A stretch of DNA of 64,000 nt from assembly GCF_000695255.1 (NCBI RefSeq), contig NZ_JMIB01000026.1:94473-158472 (forward strand), written 5' to 3'. How positions within the stretch are numbered: position 1 is the first letter of the stretch; every line of letters begins with the position of its first letter. The DNA is from Photobacterium galatheae (lineage in GTDB: Bacteria > Pseudomonadota > Gammaproteobacteria > Enterobacterales > Vibrionaceae). Shown piece by piece: positions 26,802-35,953 of this stretch. A program made the position numbers and the translations under genes. The notes under the pieces are model-generated. The model searched no databases. It saw only the letters and a program-made list of their open reading frames with translations, and had not been told where the DNA came from.

Positions 26802-26807
26802 TATAAT
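26802..26807 (+). promoter_or_regulatory. Candidate -10 box of trhO
   Basis: TATAAT lies 73 bases before the trhO start. A -35 element is not clear; TGTTTT at 26779 gives a 17-base spacer. Confidence 0.4.
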
Positions 26808-26879
26808 GCCGCGCTCAATGATCTAAGCTCTTATCACAATGCTCTGGATTTACGATCCAGCCCGCACTGAGGAAAAACG

Positions 26880-27860
26880 ATGTCTCAATATGTAGTTTGT
26901 GCACTGTACAAGTTTGTTGCACTGGAAGATTTTGAAGCCCTGCGCCAGCCGCTGCAGAATCTGATGGAAGAAAAAGAAATCCGCGGCACCCTGCTGCTGG
27001 CAAAAGAAGGGATCAACGGTACGGTTGCCGCCAAGCGTGAAGCCATTGATGCACTTCTGGCCTGGTTCAAAGCGGATAACCGCCTCGCAGACATCGTCTA
27101 CAAAGAATCTTTTGACGACCATCAGCCATTCAATCGTTCGAAAGTAAAATTGAAGAAAGAAATCGTCACCATGGGTGTTGAAGGGATTGACCCGCGCCAT
27201 GTGGTGGGGACTTACGTGAAACCGACAGACTGGAACGCTTTGATTGCTGATCCGGAAGTCTTTGTGGTGGACACCCGCAATGATTATGAGATCGAAGTCG
27301 GCACCTTCAAGCATGCAGTCAACCCGAAAACGGAGACGTTCCGTGAGTTTCCGGATTATGTGAAAGAGAACATGGACCCTGCCAAGCACAAGAAAGTTGC
27401 CATGTTCTGTACCGGTGGTATTCGTTGTGAAAAATCAACGGCTTACATGAAAGAGCAAGGCTTTGAAGAAGTGTATCACCTGGAAGGCGGTATTCTGAAG
27501 TATCTGGAAGAAGTTCCGGCTGAAGAAAGCCTGTGGGAAGGTGAGTGCTACGTTTTTGATGGCCGTGTCACAGTGAATCACCAGCTTGAAAAGGGATCAT
27601 ATGACCTGTGTAATGCTTGTCGACTGCCGATTACCGAGCAGGACATGCAAAGTGTGCATTACGAGAAAGGCGTGAGTTGTCCGAAGTGTGTTGATAAACA
27701 CACCGAAGAACAAAAGGCCCGTTTCCGTGAGCGTGAAAAGCAGGTTCAGTTGGCTCAGGAACGTGGTGAAGAGCACGTGGGTGGCGATGCAATGAAAACG
27801 ATTGAAGCGCGACGTCAGCAGAAGATTGAGCGCAAGAAACAGCAACGCGAACAGCGTTAA
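26880..27860 (+). CDS. trhO: tRNA uridine(34) hydroxylase, rhodanese-domain
   Basis: A 326-residue protein of the YceA/TrhO family, which hydroxylates U34 of certain tRNAs (towards cmo5U/mo5U) without needing prephenate. The N-terminal domain has [12 protein letters not shown]; the rhodanese domain holds Cys177 in [11 protein letters not shown]; the C-terminal part has CNACR...CPKC Cys pairs and a long charged Arg/Lys/Glu tail. Cytosolic. Confidence 0.93.
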   Translation: MSQYVVCALYKFVALEDFEALRQPLQNLMEEKEIRGTLLLAKEGINGTVAAKREAIDALLAWFKADNRLADIVYKESFDDHQPFNRSKVKLKKEIVTMGVEGIDPRHVVGTYVKPTDWNALIADPEVFVVDTRNDYEIEVGTFKHAVNPKTETFREFPDYVKENMDPAKHKKVAMFCTGGIRCEKSTAYMKEQGFEEVYHLEGGILKYLEEVPAEESLWEGECYVFDGRVTVNHQLEKGSYDLCNACRLPITEQDMQSVHYEKGVSCPKCVDKHTEEQKARFREREKQVQLAQERGEEHVGGDAMKTIEARRQQKIERKKQQREQR

Positions 27861-27896
27861 TCTGCTGTCTCTGTTTTTCTTTTGAAAACATGCCTA

Positions 27897-27927
27897 TCCC
27901 TGGTCAATCTGGCCGGGGATTTTTTTG
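27897..27927 (+). terminator. Terminator of trhO
   Basis: ATCCCTGG pairs with CCGGGGAT (one G-T pair) and is followed by seven T. Confidence 0.85.
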
Positions 27928-28095
27928 TTTGCAGTTTGCGGAATCAGTCTGTTTTGTGTGGCTTGCTAGGCCGGCGGCTGAAATGACAATCTCGTGTCAG
28001 CTCAGATGAATTGCACGAAAATGTGCCGGTGCACGAAACCTTTTTTCCACTGGGCGGGTCAAACTGATGAAACAGCACAGGACAGGAGATGCCGC

Positions 28096-28671
28096 ATGGA
28101 AACAATTGGCTTAGGCGGGAGTTGCCATTGGTGTACTGAAGCGATATTCCGATCGCTGAAGGGTGTCCGAGAAGTCGAACAGGGTTGGTTGTCTGCACAG
28201 GGGCTGGATGGGATGTCTGAAGGGATTCTGGTTCGTTTTGATCCGGCCGGGATTGATCTGTATACCCTGATCCAAATTCATCTGCATACCCATAGCTGTA
28301 CGTCTAATCATTCGTTACGTCATCGCTATCGTTCAGCAGTCTATGCGTTCAGCCCGGAACAGCAGCGAGCTTCGCAGATTTGTCTGAAGGCGCTTCAGTC
28401 TGAATTCGAACACCCTGTGCTGACTGAGGCGCTGCGCTTCGATGCATTTGAACCCTCCCGGCAGGCATTGCAAGATTACTTTTACCGGAATCCGCAACGG
28501 CCTTTTTGTCAGGTGCGTATCTCGCCTAAATTGAGTTTTTTGCTGAAACAGTTCGGTGCCTATGTGGATGGCAATAAACGGCAGGTGATTGAGCAGTCGG
28601 TAGTTGATTCTGATGCTGATTCAGCGGTCAGTCCAGATACTTCGTCAGCAACCGAATCTGCCAATCTATGA
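28096..28671 (+). CDS. MsrA-like peptide-methionine sulfoxide reductase family protein
   Basis: A 191-residue protein with the MsrA N-terminal active-site pattern in altered form: GGSCHWCTEAIF, where the usual GCFW is CHW (catalytic Cys at residue 10, second Cys at 13). HTHSCTSNHSLRHRYRSAVY matches the MsrA substrate region (usually DPT..N.QG.D.G..YRS). The C-terminus (after about 160) is a Ser/Asp-rich tail. Reduction of methionine-S-sulfoxide is likely but the changed motif makes the substrate uncertain. AGGAG precedes ATG 28096. Confidence 0.75.
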   Translation: METIGLGGSCHWCTEAIFRSLKGVREVEQGWLSAQGLDGMSEGILVRFDPAGIDLYTLIQIHLHTHSCTSNHSLRHRYRSAVYAFSPEQQRASQICLKALQSEFEHPVLTEALRFDAFEPSRQALQDYFYRNPQRPFCQVRISPKLSFLLKQFGAYVDGNKRQVIEQSVVDSDADSAVSPDTSSATESANL

Positions 28672-28680
28672 AGACCTGGA

Positions 28681-28785
28681 CTCTCTTCGCCATATGACGG
28701 CGGGGTGATTGCTGCATTGGTTGCAGAGGAAAATGACTGGATCACGGCGCAACGTATCGAAGCTTCCGGGAGCATGTTCCTGTAA
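28681..28785 (+). pseudogene. C-terminal remnant of a short-chain dehydrogenase/reductase
   Basis: The frame from 28681 to the TAA at 28785 reads SSPYDGGVIAALVAEE, then NDWITAQRIEASGSMFL and stop. The last part matches the conserved end of SDR oxidoreductases (WITGQ.IEASGGMFL type). There is no start codon and no Rossmann domain, so only about 35 codons of a lost gene remain, directly behind the MsrA-like gene. Confidence 0.65.
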
Positions 28786-28802
28786 ATCGAAAGGCATCCG
28801 AT

Positions 28803-28828
28803 AGCGGAGAGAAATGTCTCCGCTTTTT
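28803..28828 (+). terminator. Rho-independent terminator
   Basis: AGCGGAGA pairs with TCTCCGCT around a 6-base loop and runs into TTTT. It probably belonged to the decayed SDR gene and now ends the MsrA-like transcript. Confidence 0.8.
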
Positions 28829-28920
28829 CATCTTTTTGATAAAAAATGAAATGAATTCTTGACCTCAGGTTAGGTTGAGGTTTTATCGTGGCGCCATGAA
28901 CTTCGGATGATGGAGCAAAA

Positions 28921-29745
28921 ATGGAAAAGTTAATTCACCAGTACCTGAAAACACTGGATCTGCCGGCACCGCAACACACGCTGGCGTGGGTGCAGGCGTT
29001 ACAGACGGCCCATTTGGCACGGTATCCGTTCTCTAGCGCCAATGTCATTCTGGGTCGGGCGCTGAGTCTGGAGCCTGAAGCATTATTCCTGCGTCTCGTG
29101 ACTGAACGTAGCGGTGGATATTGTTTCGAGCATAATAAACTGATTTATCTGACCCTGAAACAGCTCGGGTTTGATGTTCGGCCGCTGATTGGCCGGGTGA
29201 TGCTGAATGGGAATCCGGATAATGGCCGTTCACACCGCCTGACCTTGTTGACGCTGAATGACCGTCAGTATCTGATTGATGGCGGGTTTGGTGTGATGAC
29301 GCCACGGCGGATTATTTCACTGGATGAGTATGAAGCACAGCCTGGATTGCGCCATGATTATTATCTGGAGCGGGACGGCCGGGGTGGGCTGATGCTCCTT
29401 GCCAAAAGCGGTGAGGCGGCACAAATTCTTTACCGTTTTGACTTTGCCGAGTATCTGGAGTCTGACTGTAATATCGGCCACTTTTACAGTCATCAATCGC
29501 CGGATGCGGCCTTTGTGAATCATCTGGTTGTGTCACGCATTCTGGAAAGTCGTCGTTACCTGATTCGTAACCTGACGTATGTTGAATCTGATGATGTGAA
29601 CCAAACTGAAAAAGAAGTCAGTATCAGTGACAGCACCATGCTGCATCATTTGCTGACGACTCAATTGAAGCTGTCGTTCACTGAACAGGAAGCGGCGACT
29701 TTATTTGCACATCAGTCTGCAAAATTACGCCAGTTACAGCGATAA
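28921..29745 (+). CDS. Arylamine N-acetyltransferase
   Basis: A 274-residue NAT-family enzyme that transfers acetyl from acetyl-CoA to aromatic amines or hydrazines. The catalytic triad is visible: Cys68 in RSGGYCFEHN, His105 in GRSHRLTL and Asp120 in LIDGGFG. Cytosolic. It is preceded by a terminator and by GGAGC before the ATG; it appears monocistronic. Confidence 0.93.
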   Translation: MEKLIHQYLKTLDLPAPQHTLAWVQALQTAHLARYPFSSANVILGRALSLEPEALFLRLVTERSGGYCFEHNKLIYLTLKQLGFDVRPLIGRVMLNGNPDNGRSHRLTLLTLNDRQYLIDGGFGVMTPRRIISLDEYEAQPGLRHDYYLERDGRGGLMLLAKSGEAAQILYRFDFAEYLESDCNIGHFYSHQSPDAAFVNHLVVSRILESRRYLIRNLTYVESDDVNQTEKEVSISDSTMLHHLLTTQLKLSFTEQEAATLFAHQSAKLRQLQR

Positions 29746-29848
29746 ACGAAGGCTGGATCAGTGAACCGGAATTGATACTGGTTTTCTAATACAGAATATT
29801 TAGAATGATCGTTTATAAATGATGATCAAGAAAACCGGGAGATAAGCC

Positions 29849-30502
29849 GTGGATGCAACGCTCTATTATGTGCACGATCCCATGTGTAGCTGGTGCTGGG
29901 GGTATCAACCTGCCTTTCAGCGCCTGAAAGCCAAGTTGCCGGAGCATATCCATGTGAGATATGTCCTCGGCGGGCTGGCACCGGACAGTGATCAACCGAT
30001 GCCGGAAGAGATGCAACAGATGCTTCAGCAAACCTGGCGACGTATTGAAGGACAACTTGGCACACCCTTTAACCATGACTTTTGGACGCACTGTCAGCCC
30101 CGACGCTCGACATATCCGGCTTGTCGGGCTGTGATTGCAGCGGAGCTGCAGGGACAGGGGGAAGCCATGATCGAGGCCATACAAAAAGCGTATTATCTTC
30201 GGGCGATGAATCCCTCGAATGCGGAAACGCATGTACAGCTGGCTGAGGAATTAGGGTTCAATCCGGTGCAGTTTTCCCAGGATCTAACGAGTGAGGCCGT
30301 ACAGACATTATTGGAACAACAACTGGCATTGACGGCAGCACTGGGTGTCTCAGGCTTTCCATCGCTGGTGCTGGAAGTGAAGGGGCAGCGATGGCCCATT
30401 GCTGTGGCCTATCAGAATGAGCTGACCACGCTGAATGACATGAACGATAGGCTGAGCTGGGCGAGAACAAAAGCGAAAGTCGCAGGCTGGATTTCAAAAT
30501 AA
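29849..30502 (+). CDS. DsbA-family thioredoxin-fold protein (FrnE/HCCA isomerase-like)
   Basis: A 217-residue cytosolic thioredoxin-fold protein with the helical insertion of the DsbA/FrnE group. The active site is CSWC (Cys13, Cys16), and GVSGFPSLVLE contains the cis-Pro loop. It probably works as an intracellular oxidoreductase; partner unknown. It starts with GTG 29849, supported by GGGAG 7 bases upstream. Confidence 0.85.
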   Translation: MDATLYYVHDPMCSWCWGYQPAFQRLKAKLPEHIHVRYVLGGLAPDSDQPMPEEMQQMLQQTWRRIEGQLGTPFNHDFWTHCQPRRSTYPACRAVIAAELQGQGEAMIEAIQKAYYLRAMNPSNAETHVQLAEELGFNPVQFSQDLTSEAVQTLLEQQLALTAALGVSGFPSLVLEVKGQRWPIAVAYQNELTTLNDMNDRLSWARTKAKVAGWISK

Positions 30503-30568
30503 CCGGATGAATCCGGCGAGAGAGGAGAAAATAGGGGGAAATAGCCCCCTATTTTTACGGGTTCAGGT

Positions 30569-31552
30569 TCAGAATTTGTATGCCAGCCCGAGGGTGAACA
30601 GGGTTTGGGTTTCGTCGTAAAAGTTGATATTGGAAGACTGTTCGTCGACCCCGGCTCTGGCGATTACACTGGCATTGCGCCACTGAAAAGGTGCCAGATA
30701 AATCAAGGTCGCTGACAGGCCATAGCGATGATCTTCCCGGGTTTTGTCAAAGATAGGATGCGTGTCTTCATAATCCACTTTGGCCGTACTGGCACCCAGC
30801 ATAAAGAGATAACGCTGATAACGTTGTTTGGCTGTCAATTCAACACCATAGCGATTGTTGGCGATTGCTTTGCCTTCGGCCTTATCTTTGATGTAATGCA
30901 ATTTCCAGTCGATGCCGAACCAACGGTTGAAGTCGATATTCTGACTGAGTGCGGCGTAATACAGTGCTCCTTCACGCTTTAAAGCTTCCTGTGTTGCTGC
31001 ATCATACCCAGAACCGCTTTGCTCCTGCTCGATCCGGCGTTTTCCGCCGGCAAACTCAAACGACACAGTGCTGCCGGCAATGTGGTTGTATTCGAATACG
31101 CCTCCCCGAATTGTGCGGTCTGTTTTGGTTCTGGCCGAGCCGGTCAGAAAGGGATCTTCCCAGACTTCGTTATCCAGAAAACCGGGAATGAATCCCAGTC
31201 CGATGCTTGAACTGTCGTGCAAATAGTAATTGACGCCAGTCTGCAGATAGAAACTGCTGGCCATGCCGCCCAGTGCCGATTTGAAGTAAAGGGCCGTCGA
31301 TGGGGAGAGTCCCCATTGGAGATCCCACATGGGCAAAGGGAGCGTCTTTTCCTCTTTTGTGCCGGAATCATCCAGAGAATTGAGAACAGCAGGTTGTTCG
31401 GTGCTTAAATGAGAATCGTCCTGCATCCAGCTGAGGTGAAGACTGACATTGCCTGAAAGTCCGGGCCTGACCGCTTGCTGTGCTGAAACCGAACATGCAG
31501 TCAGCGCTGCCAGCATGAGCGCTGACTGACAAAGTATCCGTTGCATTGCCAC
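30569..31552 (-). CDS. DUF2860 outer-membrane beta-barrel protein
   Basis: A 327-residue protein with a signal peptide (LMLAALTACSVSAQQ) and alternating amphipathic strands ending with a C-terminal Phe (LGLAYKF), the outer-membrane insertion signature. It matches DUF2860, a Vibrionaceae-type family of unknown function. It lies 19 bases downstream of the GNAT-nitrilase gene on the same strand, so it may be co-transcribed. Confidence 0.8.
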   Translation of the reverse strand: MAMQRILCQSALMLAALTACSVSAQQAVRPGLSGNVSLHLSWMQDDSHLSTEQPAVLNSLDDSGTKEEKTLPLPMWDLQWGLSPSTALYFKSALGGMASSFYLQTGVNYYLHDSSSIGLGFIPGFLDNEVWEDPFLTGSARTKTDRTIRGGVFEYNHIAGSTVSFEFAGGKRRIEQEQSGSGYDAATQEALKREGALYYAALSQNIDFNRWFGIDWKLHYIKDKAEGKAIANNRYGVELTAKQRYQRYLFMLGASTAKVDYEDTHPIFDKTREDHRYGLSATLIYLAPFQWRNASVIARAGVDEQSSNINFYDETQTLFTLGLAYKF

Positions 31553-31571
31553 ATCCTGTGATAAATATCAG

Positions 31572-33122
31572 TTATTGTTGCTTCTTTTTATGACGTTTTT
31601 TAGGCTTTCTCATCTTGTAGAGATCCAGCCGACGGTGCTTTAGGTTAGTGACAGAGCCCTCGTTATGCAATAGTTTTAGTTTGGACAGGTCAACATCTGC
31701 GAAGATAATCATTTCGGTGTTCGCATTGGCTTCCGTAATGATGGCATCGTGGGGGAAATAGACGTCAGACGGAGAAAACACAGCGGATTGTGCGTACTGA
31801 ATGTCCACGTTGTCGACGCGTGGCAGGTTCCCCACACTGCCGCCCAGTGCTACATAGCATTCGTTTTCGATAGCTCTGGCCTGGCCGCAAATCCGCACAC
31901 GCAAATAACCATTTTTGGTGTCTGTCCAGAAAGGGACGAATAGAATTTGGACGCCTTGATCAGCCAGTAGCCGGCCCAGTTCAGGAAATTCCACATCGTA
32001 ACAAATCAGGATACCGATTCGCCCGGCGTCAGTTTCAAAGACTTTGACTTTGTCGCCGCCGTCAATAACCCAGTCTCTGACCTCGTGCGGGGTAATGTGA
32101 ATTTTATACTGCTCATCAATATCGCCGTCTCTGTGCAGCAGATAAGAGATGTTATACAACTTATCATGCTTCATGCAGGGCATACTGCCTGCAATGATGT
32201 TGATGTTATAAGTGACTGCCAGTTGTGAAAACCGGTGGCGAATTTCATCCGTAAACTGACTGAGGTAACGAATGGCCTCGACGGAATCTTTGTCTCTTGC
32301 CAGTCCCATGAGTGGCGCATTAAAAAACTCTGGAAACAGGGCGAAATCCGATTGGTATTTCGAAAGCGAAGAAACAAAAAATTCAGCCTGATTCATCAGG
32401 TCGTCGACCGAAACGACCCGACGCATGTGCCACTGCACAATGCCCAGTCTGATGAGTGTCTTTTCTGTCTGATGAACAGAAATATCTTCCTCATAGAAGA
32501 TATTGTCCCACTCCAGCAGTGTTGCGTAGCCTTTTGACTTGGCATCTTCCGGTAAATAGCGATTCATCAGGCGTTTGACATCAAAATCATTTGCCAGTTG
32601 GAAAGAGAGAATCGGATCATGAATTTCCCGGCGTTTGACTTTGGCGATATATTCGGAAACCGGCATTTCGTCTGCGTATTTGTGGTAGCCGGGAATGCGT
32701 CCGCCTGCCAGAATGGCTTTCAGGTTGTTGGCGCGGCACAGTTCTTTACGGGCTTCATACAGGCGTCGGCCTAATCGAAGTCCCCGGTAATCCGGATGCA
32801 CAAAAACATCCAGCCCGTATAAAGCATCACCATTCATGTTGTGACAGGCCACATCATTGGCATCCACAATGTCGAGATAGGTATGATTCAGTGAATAACG
32901 GTTATAACTGACTTTGATCGTCAGGGCGGCTGCGATCAGTTTTCCTTTATCTTCAATGCAGATTTGGCCATCAGGAAATTGTCTGATGAGTTGTTGAATG
33001 GTGGATTTTGGCCAGGCTCCGCCGACATCCGGAAAGACCAGATCCATCAGTGTCGCCAGTTCTTTGTAATCGGCCGGTTCTATGGTGCGCAGGTTCAGTA
33101 ATGTTGTATTGTTCTCTTCCAT
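31572..33122 (-). CDS. GNAT acetyltransferase / carbon-nitrogen hydrolase fusion
   Basis: A 516-residue two-domain protein. Residues 10-205 form a GNAT domain (LDVFVHPDYRGLRLGRRLYEAR). Residues 225-495 form a nitrilase-family amidase with the Glu265 (FPEFFN), Lys340 (QYKIH) and Cys374 (LICYDVEFPE) triad. The C-terminus is strongly basic (MRKPKKRHKKKQQ). This fusion is a known conserved family whose substrate is not settled; coupling of deamidation and acetylation is inferred. Confidence 0.9.
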   Translation of the reverse strand: MEENNTTLLNLRTIEPADYKELATLMDLVFPDVGGAWPKSTIQQLIRQFPDGQICIEDKGKLIAAALTIKVSYNRYSLNHTYLDIVDANDVACHNMNGDALYGLDVFVHPDYRGLRLGRRLYEARKELCRANNLKAILAGGRIPGYHKYADEMPVSEYIAKVKRREIHDPILSFQLANDFDVKRLMNRYLPEDAKSKGYATLLEWDNIFYEEDISVHQTEKTLIRLGIVQWHMRRVVSVDDLMNQAEFFVSSLSKYQSDFALFPEFFNAPLMGLARDKDSVEAIRYLSQFTDEIRHRFSQLAVTYNINIIAGSMPCMKHDKLYNISYLLHRDGDIDEQYKIHITPHEVRDWVIDGGDKVKVFETDAGRIGILICYDVEFPELGRLLADQGVQILFVPFWTDTKNGYLRVRICGQARAIENECYVALGGSVGNLPRVDNVDIQYAQSAVFSPSDVYFPHDAIITEANANTEMIIFADVDLSKLKLLHNEGSVTNLKHRRLDLYKMRKPKKRHKKKQQ

Positions 33123-33285
33123 AACTGATTGTTTTTCATCGTTGAAAACATTGCTTTAAAGTATGGAACATTCATTGTGAATCGCCAGAAAATAGCTGTG
33201 TTGACATGATTCGAACACAGTTTGATTGATCGTCTCACTCCATTCGTTCAGACTCTGCATACATGACATAAGGCTTGGAGGAAAT

Positions 33286-33783
33286 ATGAAAGCCCGTATG
33301 ATTCAACGTTACACCTCAGTTGTTGCATTCTTCGTTTTGATGGGACTGGCGCCATTTTCAGTGAGTGCGGCTGATCATGAACAAGAAAAGGCAACGACCT
33401 CTGCAGAAGAAATCAGCCAGGAAACTCAACATTTGTTAGCGTCGCTGAAAGACTATTCAATTGAGCAGAAAGACGAAGCCATGAAGGCGACGAAAGATGG
33501 GCTGGATAGTCTGGATACACAGATCGAAGCACTTCAGGCCAAGATCGATAAAGACTGGGATAACATGGATCAGGCAGCCCGGGAAAAATCCCGGAACAGC
33601 CTGAAAATGATGCAGGAACAGCGCGTGAAGCTTGCCGAATGGTACGGCAGCATGAAAAGCAGTTCTGCCGGGGCATGGGAACATGTGAAAGAAGGCTTTT
33701 CTGGCGCTTACGATAACCTGAGTGAAGCCTGGCAGAAAGCCAGCGAGGAGTTCAGCCAGGAAAGTAAAGACGAAGAGAAATAA
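33286..33783 (+). CDS. Exported coiled-coil protein, stress-response type
   Basis: A 165-residue protein with a signal peptide (VAFFVLMGLAPFSVSAAD) and an almost wholly helical, highly charged mature part with coiled-coil heptads (LDSLDTQIEALQAKIDKDWDNM). The C-terminal WEHVKEGFSGAYDNLSEAWQKA is an amphipathic repeat recalling small periplasmic stress proteins of the sll1863 type. GGAGG 7 bases before ATG 33286 fixes the start. Function unknown. Confidence 0.7.
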   Translation: MKARMIQRYTSVVAFFVLMGLAPFSVSAADHEQEKATTSAEEISQETQHLLASLKDYSIEQKDEAMKATKDGLDSLDTQIEALQAKIDKDWDNMDQAAREKSRNSLKMMQEQRVKLAEWYGSMKSSSAGAWEHVKEGFSGAYDNLSEAWQKASEEFSQESKDEEK

Positions 33784-33811
33784 GAGGCACGGTGTGCTGA
33801 ACAACGGTTGA

Positions 33812-33837
33812 AGAGTCGCCCCCGAAGCAGGGGCGAC
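33812..33837. terminator. GC-rich hairpin between convergent genes
   Basis: GTCGCCCC pairs with GGGGCGAC around CGAAGCA. The T-run is poor on both sides, so termination is plausible but not strong. Confidence 0.6.
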
Positions 33838-33848
33838 TTGCCTGAACA

Positions 33849-34772
33849 TCATTTCACGCGGCTTGTTCTGAAAGCGGGCGGCACCTCCAGATACTGCACA
33901 TGTTCAATGAATGCTTTCATTCTCGCCGACAACATGGTCCGGTCCCGGTACATCATCCAGAGCGACTTTGCTTCACCAGCCCAGTCTGGTAACAGGCGGG
34001 TCAAACCTGCTTGAGTTAACGCATCGGTTTCAAAGTAGTAAGCGGGCATCCAGGTGATTCCCAGACCTTCGGCTGCTGCATCGCGAGCTACATGAATGTC
34101 GTTGACTGTCAGGGCTGTTTCCTCAAGCGGCAGGTTAAAGCGTTCACCGCTCTTACTGTTCGTCATCGCCCACGAAGTTGTATGACTGGCTGCGATCAGC
34201 TTGTGGTGACTTAATTGCTGCGGGTGCTGAATGGGATCGTGCTGACTTAAATACATTTCCGACGCACAAAGTACAAAAGGCGTTTGCCACAGCTTCCTCG
34301 CAATCCATTCACTATCTGGCAGCTCACCAACCCGGAAGGCGATATCAAACTCTTTCAAGACCAGATTTTCTAACTCGTTGCTGAGGACCAGTTCCAACTG
34401 GACTTCAGGGTAACGCTTCATAAAGTCGTAGAAACAGCGTTTGAGCCATTCCTGTGTCATGTTGACTGGTGCTGTGATCCGAATTTTACCGGTTAATGTC
34501 TGTTTTTGATGGTCTGTCTGAGCCTGCGCCTGTTCCAGTTCCTGGATGAGCGGCTGGCACAGTGAAAAATATGATTTACCTTCTTTGGTCAGTGAAAAAT
34601 AGTGCGCGCTGCGGTTCAGCAGGCGGCACTGCAACTGAACTTCGAGGTTTTTGATTCTCCGGCTCAACGTTGCCAGTGGGATACCCGTGATCTCAGCCGC
34701 TTGCGTCAGGCTCTGACAGGCTGCGGCTTTGACAAAAAGCCGCATATCATCCAGGGAATAATGACTTCTCAT
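33849..34772 (-). CDS. LysR-family transcriptional regulator
   Basis: A 307-residue regulator. The N-terminal HTH is DMRLFVKAAACQSLTQAAEITGIPLATLSRRI followed by NLEVQLQCRLLNRS, then an effector-binding domain. It is divergent from the DMT transporter at 34865 with about 90 bases between, so it probably controls that gene. The region between has a TATGGTA/TACCATA inverted pair at about 34774-34813 that may be the operator. Confidence 0.9.
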   Translation of the reverse strand: MRSHYSLDDMRLFVKAAACQSLTQAAEITGIPLATLSRRIKNLEVQLQCRLLNRSAHYFSLTKEGKSYFSLCQPLIQELEQAQAQTDHQKQTLTGKIRITAPVNMTQEWLKRCFYDFMKRYPEVQLELVLSNELENLVLKEFDIAFRVGELPDSEWIARKLWQTPFVLCASEMYLSQHDPIQHPQQLSHHKLIAASHTTSWAMTNSKSGERFNLPLEETALTVNDIHVARDAAAEGLGITWMPAYYFETDALTQAGLTRLLPDWAGEAKSLWMMYRDRTMLSARMKAFIEHVQYLEVPPAFRTSRVK

Positions 34773-34864
34773 ATATGGTATTTAACTTCCAAACAATGGC
34801 CATTAACTACCATATGTGAAATCGATAATCTATGCCAAACCTGAACTGATGTGGATAAATACAG

Positions 34865-35773
34865 ATGCAATCTCAATCTTTTGCCTGGCTGATGGTGTTT
34901 TCAGCGGTCTTTCTGTGGGGCAGTAATTTTCATGCAATCACTGGGCTGAATCATTCCCCGACGCCTCTCAGTGCCGCAACGTTTCGTTTTCTGCTGGCTG
35001 CCGCCATTCTCTTATTGTTGAGGGCTTTCCAGAGAAAACCGGAGTCGGTTCTGACGTTCAATCAACAGATCAAACTGATGATTCTGGGAGGGATTGGCGT
35101 ATTTATTTTTAATTCAGCCATGTTTATTGGCCTGACGATGACGAGTGCATTGAATGGCGCCTTGATTATGGGCATGACCCCGGCAGTGGGTCTGATTCTT
35201 TCTAGTCTGTTTCTTGGCAGCCGTATTCATCAATGGCAGTGGCTTGGGTTACTCGTTGGTTTTATCGGTGTTTATCTGGTTGTAACCAAAGGGCAACTCC
35301 TGGCTGTTCAGCTTTCTGTCGGGGATAGTTTTATTGCGATTTCATGTCTGTCGGGTTGCTTGTTTTCTGTGCTGGTCAAGCGATGGCTGCCGGAGGTACC
35401 GGCGGGACAATTGACACGATGGACGATCACTTCAGGCGCGTTGATGATAGCCGTGTTTGCGGGGTTCAAGGAAGATGTTGTTTCACAGGCGATGCAGTTA
35501 AATATCCAGTCCGGCTTATTGCTGGTGTATATGGCGGTGGCAGGCACTGTCGTCGCTTACTATTGCTGGCTTTATGGAAATTTGAATCTGGGGCCAGAGA
35601 AAACCACACTGGTGTTTAATATGGTTCCGGTTTGTACCTTGCTCATTGGTATTGGGCTGGGGCAGTATCCTGCACCCGTGCAGGTTCTGGGTATGGTGAC
35701 GGTGCTTGTGGGGATGCTGTTTACGTCATTGGTGCCTTTCATCCGTCAAAAGCGCCAGAGTGCATTCAGTTAA
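34865..35773 (+). CDS. EamA/DMT-family transporter
   Basis: A 302-residue inner-membrane protein with ten predicted helices and two EamA repeats (FSAVFLWGSNFHAITGL; then GTVVAYYCWLYGNLNLGPEKTTLVFNMVPV). The substrate is unknown. Its divergent LysR neighbour suggests inducible efflux. It is a distant paralog of the transporter at 24639. Confidence 0.88.
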   Translation: MQSQSFAWLMVFSAVFLWGSNFHAITGLNHSPTPLSAATFRFLLAAAILLLLRAFQRKPESVLTFNQQIKLMILGGIGVFIFNSAMFIGLTMTSALNGALIMGMTPAVGLILSSLFLGSRIHQWQWLGLLVGFIGVYLVVTKGQLLAVQLSVGDSFIAISCLSGCLFSVLVKRWLPEVPAGQLTRWTITSGALMIAVFAGFKEDVVSQAMQLNIQSGLLLVYMAVAGTVVAYYCWLYGNLNLGPEKTTLVFNMVPVCTLLIGIGLGQYPAPVQVLGMVTVLVGMLFTSLVPFIRQKRQSAFS

Positions 35774-35803
35774 AGTGCGTTAGTGAATAGAGAATCGATA
35801 AAA

Positions 35804-35931
35804 GGGACAGACACTTTCGCGGACACTTGACGGCTGAAAACTTACCGGGACAGGCATGATTTGAATAGCCTGCCTGTCCCCGAAAATATGGCCCAGAATA
35901 TATGTGCCTGTCCCCAGAAGTCACCTGTCCC
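35804..35931. repeat. REP-like palindromic cluster (GGGACAGGCA family)
   Basis: GGGACAGACACTTTC starts at 35804. GGGACAGGCA (35847-35856) and TGCCTGTCCC (35871-35880) form a perfect inverted repeat. GTGCCTGTCCCC (35904) and ACCTGTCCCTG (35923) follow. The same left sequence and palindrome type recur at 55458-55567. Such GGGACAGGCAC repeats are typical of REP elements moved by Y1/TnpA-REP (RAYT) transposases; no transposase gene is in the window. Confidence 0.7.
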
Positions 35932-35953
35932 TGACCATCCGCGGCGACACATG

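Noticed and set aside
26850..27389. Antisense frame of 179 codons opposite trhO
   Set aside because: Shadow of a strongly conserved TrhO gene; Phe/Arg/His-rich composition typical of reverse-strand shadows.
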